Assembly: GCF_042453785.1 (NCBI RefSeq)
Contig: NC_091675.1
Coordinates: 9,250,501 to 9,314,500 of the forward strand
Direction of reading: 5' to 3'
DNA length: 64,000 nucleotides
Origin: Malus domestica
Taxonomy: Eukaryota; Streptophyta; Magnoliopsida; Rosales; Rosaceae
Shown here: positions 9,761 through 22,384 of the stretch, piece by piece
Position numbering within the stretch: the stretch's first letter is position 1
Layout: each line of letters starts with the position of its first letter
Program-made: the position numbers and the translations under genes
Notes under the pieces: model-generated
Database searches by the model: none
What the model was told of the DNA's origin: nothing
The model's input: the letters and a program-made list of their open reading frames with translations, nothing else

Positions 9761-10119
9761 ATTTCTTCTTACTTTTTTGGATGTTTTTTATTGGTACAGA
9801 GTACAGACATTACGTAGTATCACTTCCGGATTTGAATGTTTGTTTTTACTATGCTCAAAACACTCGATTTATTTTTATTGTTACCGTGTAATAAATTCCT
9901 CATTTTTTTATTGTGCTTTGATATATGTTTTGAAATTATGGGGGAAAAAAATGAAAAACAAGAAGAAGATACATGCACAGAAAGCAAACATTTTTACCTT
10001 CTAAGTGATTTTCATACGCTCAATATCATTGTATGAGATTTACATACATCAAGAAAAACACACTCGATTTCATTTGTGTTCATCGCTTGTCTCTTATGAA
10101 CGGGTTCCCTTGACCGCAG
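9761..10119. other. T-rich spacer between tRNA and ATG8 remnant
   Basis: No further exon of an ATG8-type gene, nor any other gene, is seen in this AT-rich stretch. Confidence 0.4.
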
Positions 10120-10448
10120 ATACTTGTTCCATTTTGATAATTCTCTCGGAGAAATCGTTGATTATATGAGGCCAAGGATTAGGCTCGGCAGAAAAAGGCC
10201 AATATATGTCTTTTTCAAGAAAACTAAACCTTCCACTGGTGAGCCTCCCTCAGCTCATTTCTTTATTGTTGTAGGCCCTAATCTAATCATATGTTGCTCC
10301 CAAAGTTGTGGTTGTAATAATTCTTGAATTGTTTTTAGAAACCTTGATGTCTGCAATAGATGAGGAAAATAGGGACGAAGATGATTTTGTTCACATCCCA
10401 TACAGCGGATCGAGAAGAGAGGAAGGAGCCTGTGGATCCAATGAATAG
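10120..10448 (+). pseudogene. ATG8-family C-terminal remnant with preserved intron
   Basis: After a CAG acceptor at 10119 the frame reads YLFHFDNSLGEIVDYMRPRI, then LGRKRPIYVFFKKTKPST. This aligns with ATG8 [20 protein letters not shown] and LSAEKAIFIFVKNTLPPT. A GTGAGC donor at 10239 and a TTTTTAG acceptor ending at 10338 remove an intron. The next exon (10339-10448) reads TLMSAIDEENRDEDDFVHIP followed by YSG, against [23 protein letters not shown]. The ubiquitin-fold N-terminal half is missing upstream, and the tail after YSG lacks the ENTFG context that ATG4 cleaves, so autophagosome conjugation is not expected. Retaining an intron at an ATG8-like position argues for a decayed gene duplicate rather than a retrocopy. 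Residues are unusually divergent. It is not recognised as any functional gene. Confidence 0.7.
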
Positions 10449-11853
10449 CAAGAAAATGTAAGCTATCGGAGCTTCGACTCAACGATCTGACCTGCTTAGT
10501 CAATATAGTTTGTTCTGGTCTTGGTATCACATGTTGCTGTAAGTATTTTGTTTTGCGACACGTCTCGAGACTTTTATAATGCACGGAGTTGGACAATGTT
10601 ATGTATCATCACAGCAGCTGCACTTCCAAGTGAGATTCCCTCGATCATCCTAACACGCTTCCTGTTACGTTCCTCAGAGTAGCCAACACTGGAGACTTCA
10701 ACAATATGTTTAACAAAACAATGAACAGATTAAGCACAACTTGATAAATCTTTGCATGCAACGAGTATACAGAGTGCTCTTTTAATTTGAACGCGGGATC
10801 AGGAGTGTTGTGTAAAAAAGCCGTTGTATGTAAAACTTTTTCTGTTGTTGAAAATGCAGAAGATTATGAGAACCTTGATGATGATGGAATGCAGCAAGTG
10901 CCTTCCTCCTACAAGAAATGGATGTCCATGATTGTGTTCTACACGTTTGTCTTGAAAGGTTTAACCAATGCTCTCTTTTATCCGAGTGATGTTCTACTTA
11001 AACTAATCTAAATTGCAGGATGAGATATAAACTCATATGCATAAGAGTATCCGCTCTAGGTTCTAACCAATTTGATTACTTATGCGTCTACAATCTAAAA
11101 ATAAGTTAGAAGAGAGAATTGAATTTGTAATGTGAACGCAACTGCAAACTACCAATGTTTATTTGGTCTTTATCTTCACAAATTATATTTGATGATGTTG
11201 GAATGGTAAAATTAGTATTAGGAATTTAGGCTGATGACTTTGTAGACACTATAGTTGGTTAAGGACGTTTGTGTTGCTTGAGAAAATCTCCATGGAAGAA
11301 GCTTTCGCGTGGCTTTGGATTTGGAGATGGGCTTATTAATCATCAGTTGGTTCACGAGGGCTGTGATAACGGGCCACAACTTTATGAAATGGATTTTTGG
11401 TTGATGGGCTAGTCCCAAAAATCCAAACTTAATTTCCTTTTTTTTTTTCAAGGTTTAAACTTTGGCAATGATGAATTCGAACTTGAGACGTTTTTCAATA
11501 TTACAAAATCAACAAAACTTGTGTGTCTGTGCCATGGGTACATTGTATACCTCATTGTGAACCCATATTTGATTAACGTAATTATAATGTACAAATGTCA
11601 TGATTAAACAGCTAATTTTCTAAAATATTATTCAAGACATATTTACAAAATTTTAATCATATTACAGATCAATAGTAATTTTCATAAAAATATCATAAGT
11701 CATCTATAAACATCAAACATATCAAGTGATTAAAAAAGTGACTCGTAACATAAAAGATGACAGTAAAACATATGCGAGTTATGGCAATTCACCAAGCAAG
11801 TGAACCCTTTTGGGCACTCAAGTCCAACAGACGAACAAACATTGGCCAGTGGC
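10449..11853. other. Spacer with no recognised gene
   Basis: An open stretch at about 10787-11011 (+) contains SVVENAEDYENLDDDGMQQV. It is low-probability coding sequence with no family I recognise, and it could be a trace of the decayed neighbour. The rest is AT-rich. Confidence 0.3.
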
Positions 11854-11973
11854 AACTCTTTTTAAATAGTTCGCAAGTAGTCTTTTACCACAGTGGTGGA
11901 AATGAGTTGAATCATTATATGACGGCGTAGGTTCAAACCCCATTGGTGGCTAATCTAACCAAATCTACATTTG

Positions 11974-12007
<34 letters not shown>

Positions 12008-12027
12008 AAACTCTTTTTAAATAGTTC
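11854..12027 (+). mobile_element. tRNA-derived SINE with 19-bp target duplication
   Basis: The body at 11873-12008 is flanked by exact direct repeats AACTCTTTTTAAATAGTTC (11854-11872 and 12009-12027). It has an A-box-like CAGTGGTGG near 11890, a B box GGTTCAAACCC near 11931, and ends in a (CAA)n tail with terminal A residues. Size (about 136 bp), Pol III boxes, simple tail and long target duplication are all those of a plant SINE. The perfect duplication suggests a young insertion. Confidence 0.85.
11974..12006 (+). repeat. (CAA)n microsatellite
   Basis: About ten CAA units form the 3' tail of the SINE and are likely to vary in length. Confidence 0.9.
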
Positions 12028-14970
12028 ATGCACATGAGTTTAATTAGTTAATACTTTTTGATAACTTATACATATGCATGTCGGGAAAAAAACCATCAAA
12101 CACATGTTGATGCATGCGTGAATGATTCAAACAATCCCCTTGACCTTGTTAATCATTCAAATTATTTTATTAACTACTAAGTACAAAGATCCTCTAGCTG
12201 TATATAGCTTCATCTATTAAAAAAATAAGGATTCTCTTTGTCGGAGTTTTACATGTAAACCTTAAATATAAATGATATAATAATGTGGGAACTGAAAGAA
12301 TATTAATCGAGATCAACAGATTTTTGGTATATGTTGGCTCCAAAATCCAATAACACAAGTGAAATGTAGGGTTTTGCATTGCAGGAGGCAATGACGTACG
12401 TACGTGGTGGTAGTGGTTTGTTTGCTTGGAACTAAAGGTACATAGCCCTTATGAAGTTCACGCGAGGGGAAGCATGGGGCAGTGCAGGCCGGCATGGCTC
12501 GTGTGGTTCGTCGGTTCGACCCACACATTTTGAAGCCAACCTAAACGACGAGTCGTGTCGGTCTTGTCTGGATTGCGCCCATGTGCTCTTGGTGGAACGC
12601 AAATCATGTGAACTGAGCTGTTTAGTTCATGTTTCTTTTGCAGCTGCTGGCCAATGGATCAGTAGTAGTGATACTACTGCCTTTGCATGCAAATTCGACC
12701 TACTCAATTAGTGTGATCAATAGATGAATTTATATTACTGCATGATGAAGGTGATCAAAAGCGCATCCACTAGCTAACTGGATTGAACCTCTATGCATGG
12801 TCTCGTTTAATCTGTCTCCAAATAGTCAGTTATTCTGATTTTCTAAAGCGACGTTTTACTAAAAAGTGTTAATGGATTATAAAAGTCCATGATAATTTGT
12901 ATACGTTCTAATACAAATGGCGTTTGATAAACAAAGGTTTTTTTCAAGAACACTTCTTAACAAGACACGTCTTGTTAATTACAGGTTAACTTTTTATGCA
13001 AGTCCATCCTAACCTTTATTTAATTGGACCAAAATCTCATCTAAAAGAACCTAAGGCATATATATACGTAGAAGATATAGAAATCAGATAATGATTAATT
13101 CATTAATTAGATAACAAACTCACTATTCATAGTTTCATAAGAGTCGAATTTTAGATATTTCACTACTGCTTATAAGTAGTTAGAAATACCACTAAATTGT
13201 AGTATTAGTAATAGACTATATGTACAACATCCCAGAGAGCAATGCAAGTGTCGTGCTGCTAGGCGAAGCGGTGGAGTGCCACACCCCAGATGGCCGGACT
13301 TTGTTTCGTAATTACTAATTAGGCCAAAGTTTAATTAATTTGACCTAGATTTCCTACACCTAGACGGGGCCAACATACTCCACCAGAACAGGGGACCAAA
13401 AATTATGGATTTGAAGACCTAGATATTCAAATATTCACGAACCTTAGCTTACCCCGAAGAAGCCAAACGTGCTTTAGTATGCTAAACGTGAGTTTAGGGT
13501 TGCTTAATCAAACAACCAGAAAGCAGTCACTTACCTCGATCGCATGTTATTTGCAAAGTCTGTCTGGTTCAACCCTTACAAAAATAATGTTAAGAACCCA
13601 CATGCACATCACATTCATATATGCCTTTGAAGTTTGAACTTTGAAGGCAAGTAAAAGTGGGAGCAGTTTTCACTATTATTCATGTTCTTATCTTTTTTGG
13701 AGGTCCCCTCATATATAGGCACCAAAAACTATCGCACACAACAATATCACCTAATTAAGGGACATCCAAGGTGCTTCCATTGTGGACAAAAATGTCCTTG
13801 AAGTAGCAGAAGATTCAAAAAATTTAGGGACAGAGACTACTATTGAGTAAGAACGTGAAAGTTACTAAGTATGAAAGAATGAGAATGTGAAAGTCATCAT
13901 CGAGTTTTCTGATAGATTTATACGTAAAATAAATTTAGCCTAACGCAGTTTGATATTCTAAATATGTCCCCATAATTTGTTTTTCTTGCTAAGACAAGAT
14001 GCAAACACACATTACTCAACTAACAATTGCTTGTTTTGTGGAGAAAATTTAACGAACATTTTGCCCCCACCTTAGCATTTGGGAAGAACAATGGAACCAC
14101 AATTTGTTGAGTGGGGGCAGCCGCCCCCATATATTTCCTCTCTAAATCTGCCACTCTTCTCAATTATAGAGACCCATAACTCTCTGTTCAAAGTACTTAT
14201 ATTTTGATCATGTCCTTTTCATGACGTTCAATCTAACTAATCAAAGATCTATGTAGGATGAGGACATAAGGATCGCTACCACCAACTTGGTTTCCTCGAA
14301 GATTCGTGTAGTAGCAAACAAGCCAACTAACTCTGTTCATTTCAATCAAACTGTCAAGAGTCCAAGGTTCCTACTCCTATGATTCCTCAATGAATTATGT
14401 GTCAGATTGTATTGCCAGTGAATTTGGTCGCACATTTATATACAAAATTAATGTAATTAATGTTTACTATTGATAGTTGGATAAATAAACATTTCTCTTT
14501 TACTAGAACATAAAACCATGATAGCTGAACTCAAAATATGAAAATATCAACAAATTTTTTGTTACAGTTGCATAAAATTAATTTTCAAATAACGACATTA
14601 TCTGTTTATTAGAACTCAACACATAGAATCTATGAGATAATTGCTTGGAATTTTGTTTGATTTTTCTCTTTAACTTTAAGTTGAAGCCCATCGATTAATA
14701 ATTAGTTTTGTCGTTTGAACTTGTACTTTGTAATTAGATTCGTTTGCTAATGATCAAGTTTAATTATATCTTGCAAAGAGTCAAAAAAATGTCATTTCAA
14801 TGAGGGGAAGTTGGGGCACTAAGAAAAAAACCTTGTTTTTCTTTTAGACATCATTTGGGGTTAAGTAACTTACGCATAATCTTAGTTATCCTTACACTTA
14901 AAACTTTTCAAGACTTGTGAAAAGGGTTTAAACCTTATCTTTCTTTGAAGTATTGTGTTCAACAATACTA
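12028..14970. other. Long spacer without a recognised gene
   Basis: A G+C-richer island at 12450-12720 has an 86-codon open stretch with no recognisable motif. A short perfect hairpin, CAGTAGTA/TACTACTG, lies near 12659-12678. A worn fragment of a dispersed repeat (TAAGTAGTTAGAAATACCAC) is at 13170-13195. I see no exon structure or conserved protein motif elsewhere. Confidence 0.35.
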
Positions 14971-15982
14971 TTAGGGTGCGTTTGTTGTACCGGACTATCT
15001 CGGACTGGACTAGCTTTAGGGACGAAGCTGGATTGGCTTAGACTAGACTAAGTTGGACTAAATTAGTGAAGCGTTTGGTGCAGTATCGAACTAAAAGTAG
15101 GATAATGAAAAAAATATTATTCTCAATTTGGTGTTTGCTCTGAGAATGACTAAATTAATGTTTATTTTAATTTCTTTCTAATTAAAACTGTTATGAAGAT
15201 TAATATTATTGATTCCATATTTTTATGAAAATTAATCTTGTTGATTCCAAGTCTTTTAATATCAAACTAAAAAAATAAAAATAAAGAGTCTTTAATATCC
15301 ATCTTGAAAATATCCAGATCCTTCTCCATCTTGGAAATATCGAAAACAAAAATAAAAGGGCATAGCCCTTTTCTATACGAAATAGTGCTCTGCAATTAAA
15401 TCGTTTGCGGCAGGGCAAAATCGACGCGGCTTCCAGAGGGGCTGCGGTGCCATTTTTGTGTTGCTCAACCACACCGTGCTATTGTATGACTTCTATTTCT
15501 TCGTCGAAGAGGGCAGAGTAAGGTCTCCGTACAACCCACCTAGCATTTTGACGACTACCCACTTTCTATCTCTGCAATTACAGAGCTCTGAAAACCCTAG
15601 AGGGAAACTGAAGCTTATGGATTGATGTGAATTTGGGCGGGTTTGATGGGGATTCGGTGGAAAATAAGAAGATGATTTTTTGGGGGAAATCGGTGAAATC
15701 AAGGTTTTGGGGTTTGAATTTGTGGCGAGATTTACATACTGACTGGGATTATGAAGAGAATGAAGGAAACAAAGCTCAGTCAAGGAAGCGAAGAAGGAGG
15801 CGCTTAGTGAGGTCCTTAGAAATCCCATGGTTCAGCAGGGGACTAATTTGACAACCTAACGAAGCCCTGAGTCCAAGCGAGTGAAGGCTAGTCTCATTTA
15901 ACTTAGTCCCCAAACATAACAAACATGAGATAATAGTCCTAGCTAGTCCACTCTCACTTAAGGTGAAACAAACACACCCTTA
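14971..15982. mobile_element. PIF/Harbinger-like non-autonomous DNA transposon
   Basis: The element spans 14974-15979 (1006 bp) with target duplication TTA on both sides (14971-14973 and 15980-15982). Terminal inverted repeats begin GGGTGCGTTTGTT and, from the other end, GGGTGTGTTTGTTTCAC. Further inverted similarity runs inward (GGACTAG words). No transposase is seen. The central 300-500 bases are richer in G+C, with an open minus-strand stretch I cannot identify. The TTA duplication points to PIF/Harbinger. Confidence 0.75.
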
Positions 15983-16093
15983 GAGGTTTGAAGTTGCCCC
16001 TAAAGATGCTTAAACTTCATTGTTGTTTATATTGCAATTAGAGTTGCGTGACAGAGAATATGTCTAGCATGTAAGCCAATATCATAGTCAAGG

Positions 16094-16595
16094 TCTAAAA
16101 TATCGATGATATCGGAAATATCGGTAGTCCAAAAACACGGAAATTTCGATGGAAATATCGGGATATTATCAATATCGATAAAAATTGAATAAAAACCATG
16201 GAAATTATAAGAAAAACTTGGAAATTTTTATTGAAACTTTGCATGATGTTTATTTAGTCAATTATCTATTAGTTTATCACAAAAAATTGGAAGGAAATGC
16301 ATTGCATGATGGATTTAACTGATTTAAGTTGATTATATAGCGAGCAGGCAAACATTATGAGTATAGAAAATATGTAATAATTAATGAAAGAAGTTTAAAC
16401 ACACCATAATCATTTATATATAATGAATTAGTACAATATTTTATAGTTTATACATTGCATGGTAAGATACATGAGTGACTTAGTACCACATAGAGTTCCT
16501 ATCAAAGTCCAACATATCGATGATATCGGAAATATCGGTAGTCCAAAAACACGGAAATTTCGATGGAAATATAAGGATAATATCGATATTTTAGA
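16094..16595. mobile_element. Non-autonomous TIR element with ATATCGATGATATCGG ends
   Basis: TCTAAAATATCGATGATATC at 16094 is inverted at 16576-16595 (GATAATATCGATATTTTAGA). The first ~75 bases are also repeated directly near 16505-16575 (CGGTAGTCCAAAAACACGG). Flanks ATCATAGTCAA and ATCATAGTAAA may be a worn target duplication. Its ends and size suggest a Mutator-like MITE, but the family is uncertain. Confidence 0.55.
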
Positions 16596-17850
16596 TCATA
16601 GTAAATAGAATGTTTGGTTCACCCATACGTCTCGGGTTCATAATTCCTTTTCCTAGATTATTGTCATATTTTCGAACTCTCCCTCTCCTTAATAATAAAA
16701 AAAATTTGAAAAAAAAGTTATATACTAATTGTATTGCACAGCGAAAAAAATAAACACAAGTGAGTCACAATTGTGTATAGCTAAAAATTATTCATCACAA
16801 GAAAATTAAAATTTCAAAATCAACAATAATATAAGATATGAGCTAAGTCACACAATGAACCAGCATCATGAATTAATACTGTATTTACTCTCTGTGAAGT
16901 CGACTTTAAAAAATTGAACTTATAAATTAAAGAAAAAATTCACTAAATTATAGGTGCTCCTTTTTTTTTGTCGAAAAAATTATAGGTACTATGCCCATCC
17001 AAATTACTGAATATTGATTTTCCCAATGATATGAACATTTCACTAGGACGGCACCGTCGTAAGTCAGGTGACGACTTCAAGAAACTTCCCATGAAAATTG
17101 AATAGTAGCTGTTGTAGAAAGCAGCATTTGCCAGGTCAACCTTGTTGTTAGAAATTTTAATTAGGAATTTCATTATTTAACATTAGTTATTACAAAAGGG
17201 TTCTTCACTTTATAAGATGGGGTTGAGCTCTAATAATTAAATTATTTAATTAGTTATTTTCGGATTTAATTAATTATTTTTAATTAATTTTGAATTTAAT
17301 TAAGTAATTAATTTTTTCATCAACATACTCATCTTTTCATATGAAGTATGTTGAGATGAAAGAACACAAAGCAAAGCACCCCACTGTGAAAGATGACTTC
17401 CAACAGACGCACCCCATTTTTATACCTGTTGCGAACAGGTATAAACCAATTATATATACATTCATCTGCATGACATTTAGAATACAGAAACATCAAATTC
17501 TTCTTCTACAATCCTAAACCTTGTTACTTAGAGAACCACATAGAAATTCGCCAGAAGTCAGTTTTCTGGTGCTGGAATTCTAACTTAGATCGTTGAATTT
17601 TGGTGAGGCGGATGTCTGTAGAACTACAAGTACAAGTACAGAGTAGAGACAAAATATATGTTTTAAGGATATTGTGGTACACAAACATCGATCTTTAATT
17701 TTTCTGTTCAATATTATTTCACATTGTTAATACTCTGTTATTTATTTATTAGCATTTGTTATTTATTAATATATATAAAATTATCATTGATCGTTGATAT
17801 TTATCCGTTAGCAAAACTCCCTTGACCAAATAAATTAAAAAACGCTAAGC
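16596..17850. other. AT-rich upstream region of the transporter gene
   Basis: No gene is seen. TTAATTAA-type runs dominate 17220-17320. A perfect 12-bp inverted repeat, TTTATACCTGTT with a 3-base GCG loop, lies at 17419-17445. A TATA-like TATATATAAAATT lies at about 17768-17782, some 230 bases before the start codon. Confidence 0.4.
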
Positions 17851-18010
17851 CCAATTGACCCGCTGTGTAGGGACCAATTGACCTGCCCAATTCGAACCCG
17901 CCCCAGACGAGGCTCAACTCTCCCATTTGAATTGAATTCTTGTCCCATTCCTTTCCCTAACGTTGAACTCTCTCTGATCACAGACACAGACTCCGACAGG
18001 GAGATTAGAG

Positions 18011-21000
18011 ATGTCGGGTTCGGTCAAGAATTCGATATTGCCGGTGTCGGATCCTCCGAGGGACCAGGAGAGAGAGAGACTCATCGGAGCTGGCGACGAT
18101 GAGAAACTCTTCAGAGGATCCGCCATGACCAGACGTGGAGCCTACGCTGCAATCTCGTACATGGCTTGTGCAGGTAAATTATACGCCCCTTTAATCCTGT
18201 TATGCTGCAATTTTCAAAGCTTTTGATTCCCATAAATTAAAGTTTCAAACTTTCAAAGAAATTGAAATTGGATATCAAAATATTTGAAGGAGATTGGAAG
18301 CTTTAATGGGCGAGAATGTTTTGATATGAATTTGGGTTTTTTGCATTCCTAGTTGGGATTGGCTAAAAGCGTTCGGTAGAAAAACTTAAATAAATTTTTT
18401 TAAAGTGTTTATAATAAAAGCACTTCTAGCAGAAGCACTTATGGTTACAAGTTATTTGCAATCCCAAATGGTGTGAAATTTTTAAAGAATGTGAACTTAG
18501 TTAATTGTTCGCATTTTGTTTGTAGTGATGTTGGTGATGTTCAACAAGGCAGCTCTCTCGTCTTATAAATTTCCAAGTGCAAACGTTATCACACTTTTTC
18601 AGGTATTTTCCCAAACGTATCCTACATTAATCTTTCGTCTTTTGGTCGGAATTTAAGTATGCTGCCTGCTTTCTTGTGCTGTTCTTGTGTAAAGTTCATT
18701 TCTTTAATCAAAATTAAGACACAGTCTAACCTCATGGTGTTGTTGGCTTTGTTTTGAATGCTTTTCGTGCATAACTTCATGGTTTGCCCTGCATATTGAA
18801 TATCTAATGATAAAAAATAAGACATTTTCCTTTTTTATGGTTTCTACTGCAGATGATATGTTCATGTGGTTTTCTCTACACCTTGAGACGCTGGAAGATG
18901 ATTTCTTTCACAGTAGGTGAATCTTTGATTATTTCTGACGACAGCACCACAACACTTGTACCATTAAAAACATTGAAGAAAACCCTTCCTCTTGCAGGAG
19001 CTTATTTGCTGTACATGGTACGCATTTTGTAATCTAGTGTTGATCGGTAACTATTGATCAGTAGCTTTCTTGTATTTGTGATTAATGTTTGCGCATTCAT
19101 TTATTTCTCCTTGAAAGCTAGCCACCATGGAGTCTGTCCGTGGAGTAAATGTTCCCATGTACACCACCCTCAGAAGAACTACCGTGGTATTTACAATGGT
19201 TATGGAGTATGTTTTGGCTGGGCAGAGATATACAGCTCCCATTGTTCGAAGGTAAGTGACCCCTTGTATGTAACTTATTCTGTATATGCTGATGATAATA
19301 TGTATAGAATCTGCTCTTCTAAATATATGTAAAGAATTATATACATTTTGATTGGATGAAAGTTCTGAACGCAGACCTGTTGGCACTTTTGTTTGTGTTC
19401 ATGAATTGGTCAAGTGAGAGAGTTTTGTATTATCCCATGAGCGAATGTGATGAAGAATGGTTCTACATTATGTGTTTACTTTGTTGGCCATCTACCTGAT
19501 TTTCTCATTTAACTGAATATTTTAAGGTTGTTATCAGTGTCGGCCTGATTGTTCTTGGTGCATTTGTTGCTGGATCTCGGGATTTGTCATTTGATGCCTA
19601 TGGCTATGGTGTTGTTTTCTTATCCAACATCACAACAGCAGTATATCTTGCAACCATAGCCCGTATTGGTAATACTTTAACATTTTATCTTTGGAGAAAA
19701 CCAGTGGATTCCACTTTGCTGGTTGACAGGTTTCTAAGATATTGACGGTTGGTTTCTTTTTGTCAGGGAAATCCAGTGGCCTTAATAGTTTTGGCCTCAT
19801 GTGGTGTAACGGTATGCTAAAACATCCCGACTCAACTTGTGCCCTTTCGGGTTTTTTTAACTTGTGGAAAAAAAAATATTTTCATTTAATTGAATCAAGC
19901 TGTGACACATATGGTATTGTTTCTCTATGATAGGATTCACATGCGGACCGATTTTGCTGTTTTTGACTTTTATTAGTGGTGACTTGAAGGCAACAATCGA
20001 GTTTCCTTATCTTCTTTCACCTGGTTTTATGGTAAATTCTTTACCAATGCCACTCTTCTCTGCTAATGCATATACACACTTAATAGTCCAAAATATTTTT
20101 TTTGCATGGCTTTGTGTCTTGGTAGCTTATAAGCTATAAGTTATACTTATTTAAATATGTTATTGATTGGTACAGTTATTCCCTTTTATTGCATCGTTGT
20201 CGAAAGGTGGTTTAGTTTATTGATATTTTCCATTTTTCTTTAAAGTAATTTTACCTGCAGTTTGGTTCGTGGGTTTCATGATTATGATATTGTTCTAATG
20301 CGATTTTTGATTTCATGTTGTTATTTGATAACTCAAGACAAATCTTCCATGTTTCATGTAGAACTTCATTGATTTGTTTTCGCCACCAGCTGTCTGTGTG
20401 GCCTACATGAATTAGTGTTATATGGTTGATATATGGTGGAAGTGACGTGTTTGGACTTGCAATTGTTGCGTCATGTTAGTTTAAGTTTTGAGAACATCCG
20501 GAATGAGTTTCAAAGTTTTCTCCATGTAGCATTTTACATCTTCCCTATGGGTTTTTTGGCATTTCATAGAATTCAATTGACATCAATTACTCAAGTATAA
20601 TAAGCCTATTCTTCTTGCATTACTTAAATACAACTTCCAAGTAACTCCTGTGGTTTTGATTGAGATCCACTGTTGTTTCCTATTTTTCTTCCTCCTTTTG
20701 GCAGGCGGTCTTGCTTTGTTCCTGTATACTAGCCTTCTTCTTGAATTACAGCATATTCCTTAACACAACTCTGAATTCAGCTCTTACGCAGACAATTTGC
20801 GGTAACTTGAAGGTTTGTGTAGCCTATAGTTCTGTCTCTTAGATGTATTGACAACATAAGTTAGCAGCCTCTATGAATTTCTCCAGGTGGTGTGGCCATA
20901 CTTTTATGCGTGTGAATAATTTGAAATTTGAAAACGTAAAGCGATTGAGGTAGCTATGTTATGGCTCATTTGATTGAGCTTTCTTAATGTCGTAAATGGA

Positions 21001-21367
21001 TCAAATGGATATGAAAGTTACTTTAATTCAGAAAATAAATGAATAAAGGTACATTGTTTATATATGCGACTCTGATATTGAACAGATATCTTCATTAACA
21101 TAACATTTCACATCTCTTACATTTTCTGGTCACTAAACTGCTATAGGATTTTTTTACTGTTGGACTTGGCTGGATGCTATTCGGCGGCCTTCCATTTGAT
21201 ATTGTAAGTGCAAACTATTCTCTGCTCTAATAAAATCACTCTTTCACTATTTGATTTAGAAATTGACGCGTTTTAACTTTTTTATTTGGCAGTTGAATGT
21301 TATCGGTCAATCTCTCGGTTTCCTTGGCTCTGGGTTGTATGCCTACTATAAGCTCATAGGGAAGTAA
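18011..21367 (+). CDS. UGNT1: UDP-N-acetylglucosamine transporter (UGNT1-like), 350 aa, 10 exons
   Basis: Exons: 18011-18173, 18526-18602, 18853-19017, 19118-19251, 19538-19668, 19767-19811, 19934-20031, 20705-20812, 21147-21203, 21293-21367. All junctions are GT-AG, and the sum is 351 codons. The product is a drug/metabolite-transporter superfamily nucleotide-sugar antiporter with about ten membrane segments. Recognised motifs include MESVRGVNVPMYTTLRRTTV, GKSSGLNSFGLMWCNGF, NTTLNSALTQTICGNLKDFF and TVGLGWMLFGGLPFDI. This is the SLC35D-like plant clade; Arabidopsis UGNT1 (At4g32272) carries UDP-GlcNAc into the Golgi/ER for glycan and glycolipid synthesis. The start is the first ATG of an acidic N-terminal tail (MSGSVKNSIL) as in the family, and the C-terminus ends YYKLIGK. 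The exon 5 acceptor is the AG ending at 19537, not the nearer TTTTAAG, because only that choice restores RSVGLIVLG. Substrate is inferred from family. Confidence 0.93.
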
Positions 21368-21809
21368 CATATTCAACAAATGTCTAGTTCTCTCACCTGA
21401 AGACGATTAGTTGCTGCCCTTGTTTACACCACCACCAAATTTGAATTTGCGATTACGAGGCTCTTGGAGTGAGATGTGCAGTATTAAGACCGGAGACATC
21501 CGCTCAGTGGTGGATTTAACTGTTAACTGGAAACGGAGTGTACGTATTCTTCCATACCAACCAGCAGGTGTTGGAAACAACGCCTGCACAATTTGGCATT
21601 GGCAGCTGCTTGCTGATTTAGTTTGTTTGGGCTTTGTCATTGTATACCATGAATATTTTCCCTTCTTCCAATATTTCGGTCACATATGCTCAAATTTTGA
21701 AGCGACGGTAAACGCAAAATGTAGTTTCATATATACTGTTGATCGTAGGTTTTTTGTTGGAACTATATTAGTTGTGCGTGTATGCAAGCTCGTGTTTTTT
21801 TTTTTTAGT

Positions 21810-22187
21810 TGTTGATGCGCAAAACTTGAGGTTTTGGACAACGTAAATCCAACCGTGAATATGCAAGAAATGTAAATAACACAAGATATATCGTGGTTCA
21901 CCCCAATGTTTGGGCTACGTTTACACTGATATTGTATTTCTCTATTTGTGAGATGATTGAGAGGGTGAGAGCTTTGCTCTGAATATGAGAGGGGATGTGT
22001 GGCTTATGGCCTAGCAATTGGCCTAAGAATTGGCATCTCCTAATGAGGAGAGTGAGAGGTCTTTTTATAGAACAAGAGCTCCTCACTTATTACATATTTG
22101 CCCATTCATTTATTGTATAATTACATTTGAGTCATCCGAGTATTTATACGAGATCTAAATACGAAAGTCTTAAGTATGGTACAAACA
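21810..22187 (-). repeat. Element B, 3' LTR (left copy)
   Basis: A 378-bp terminal repeat running TGTTGATGCGC to GGTACAAACA, matched by 25693-26083. The minus-strand TATA core lies near 22060-22070. Adjacent internal sequence (22188-22202) is a purine tract on the minus strand (CTTGAGGGACCAC). Confidence 0.85.
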
Positions 22188-22384
22188 GTGGTCCCTCAAG
22201 TCTTCAGTCAAGAGTTTTTTGGCTGGAGACTTGAAATTCAGTCCATGTGTGGGCCGAAGTAATTAGATGTCGTCTTGAACTGATGCTCGATATGAGGCAG
22301 TGCCCAATCTGAAATGATGCTCAACTAGAAGTAGCACATGTTGCAAGGTTGCTCGGCTTGTGGCTTATGTTGCCTTGGTTGGCT

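Noticed and set aside
10255-10596. 113-codon minus-strand ORF across the ATG8 remnant
   Set aside because: It is a shadow of the plus-strand ATG8-like exons and has no motif of its own.
12505-12530. GGTTCGACCC B-box-like word suggesting a tRNA
   Set aside because: No acceptor stem, A box or anticodon arm can be drawn around it.
12451-12711. 86-codon plus-strand ORF in a G+C-rich island
   Set aside because: No family resemblance, both strands are open in part, and there is no splice structure around it.
15493-15828. 111-codon minus-strand ORF within the PIF/Harbinger-like element
   Set aside because: No transposase or Myb-like motif is visible; the opposite strand is also open.
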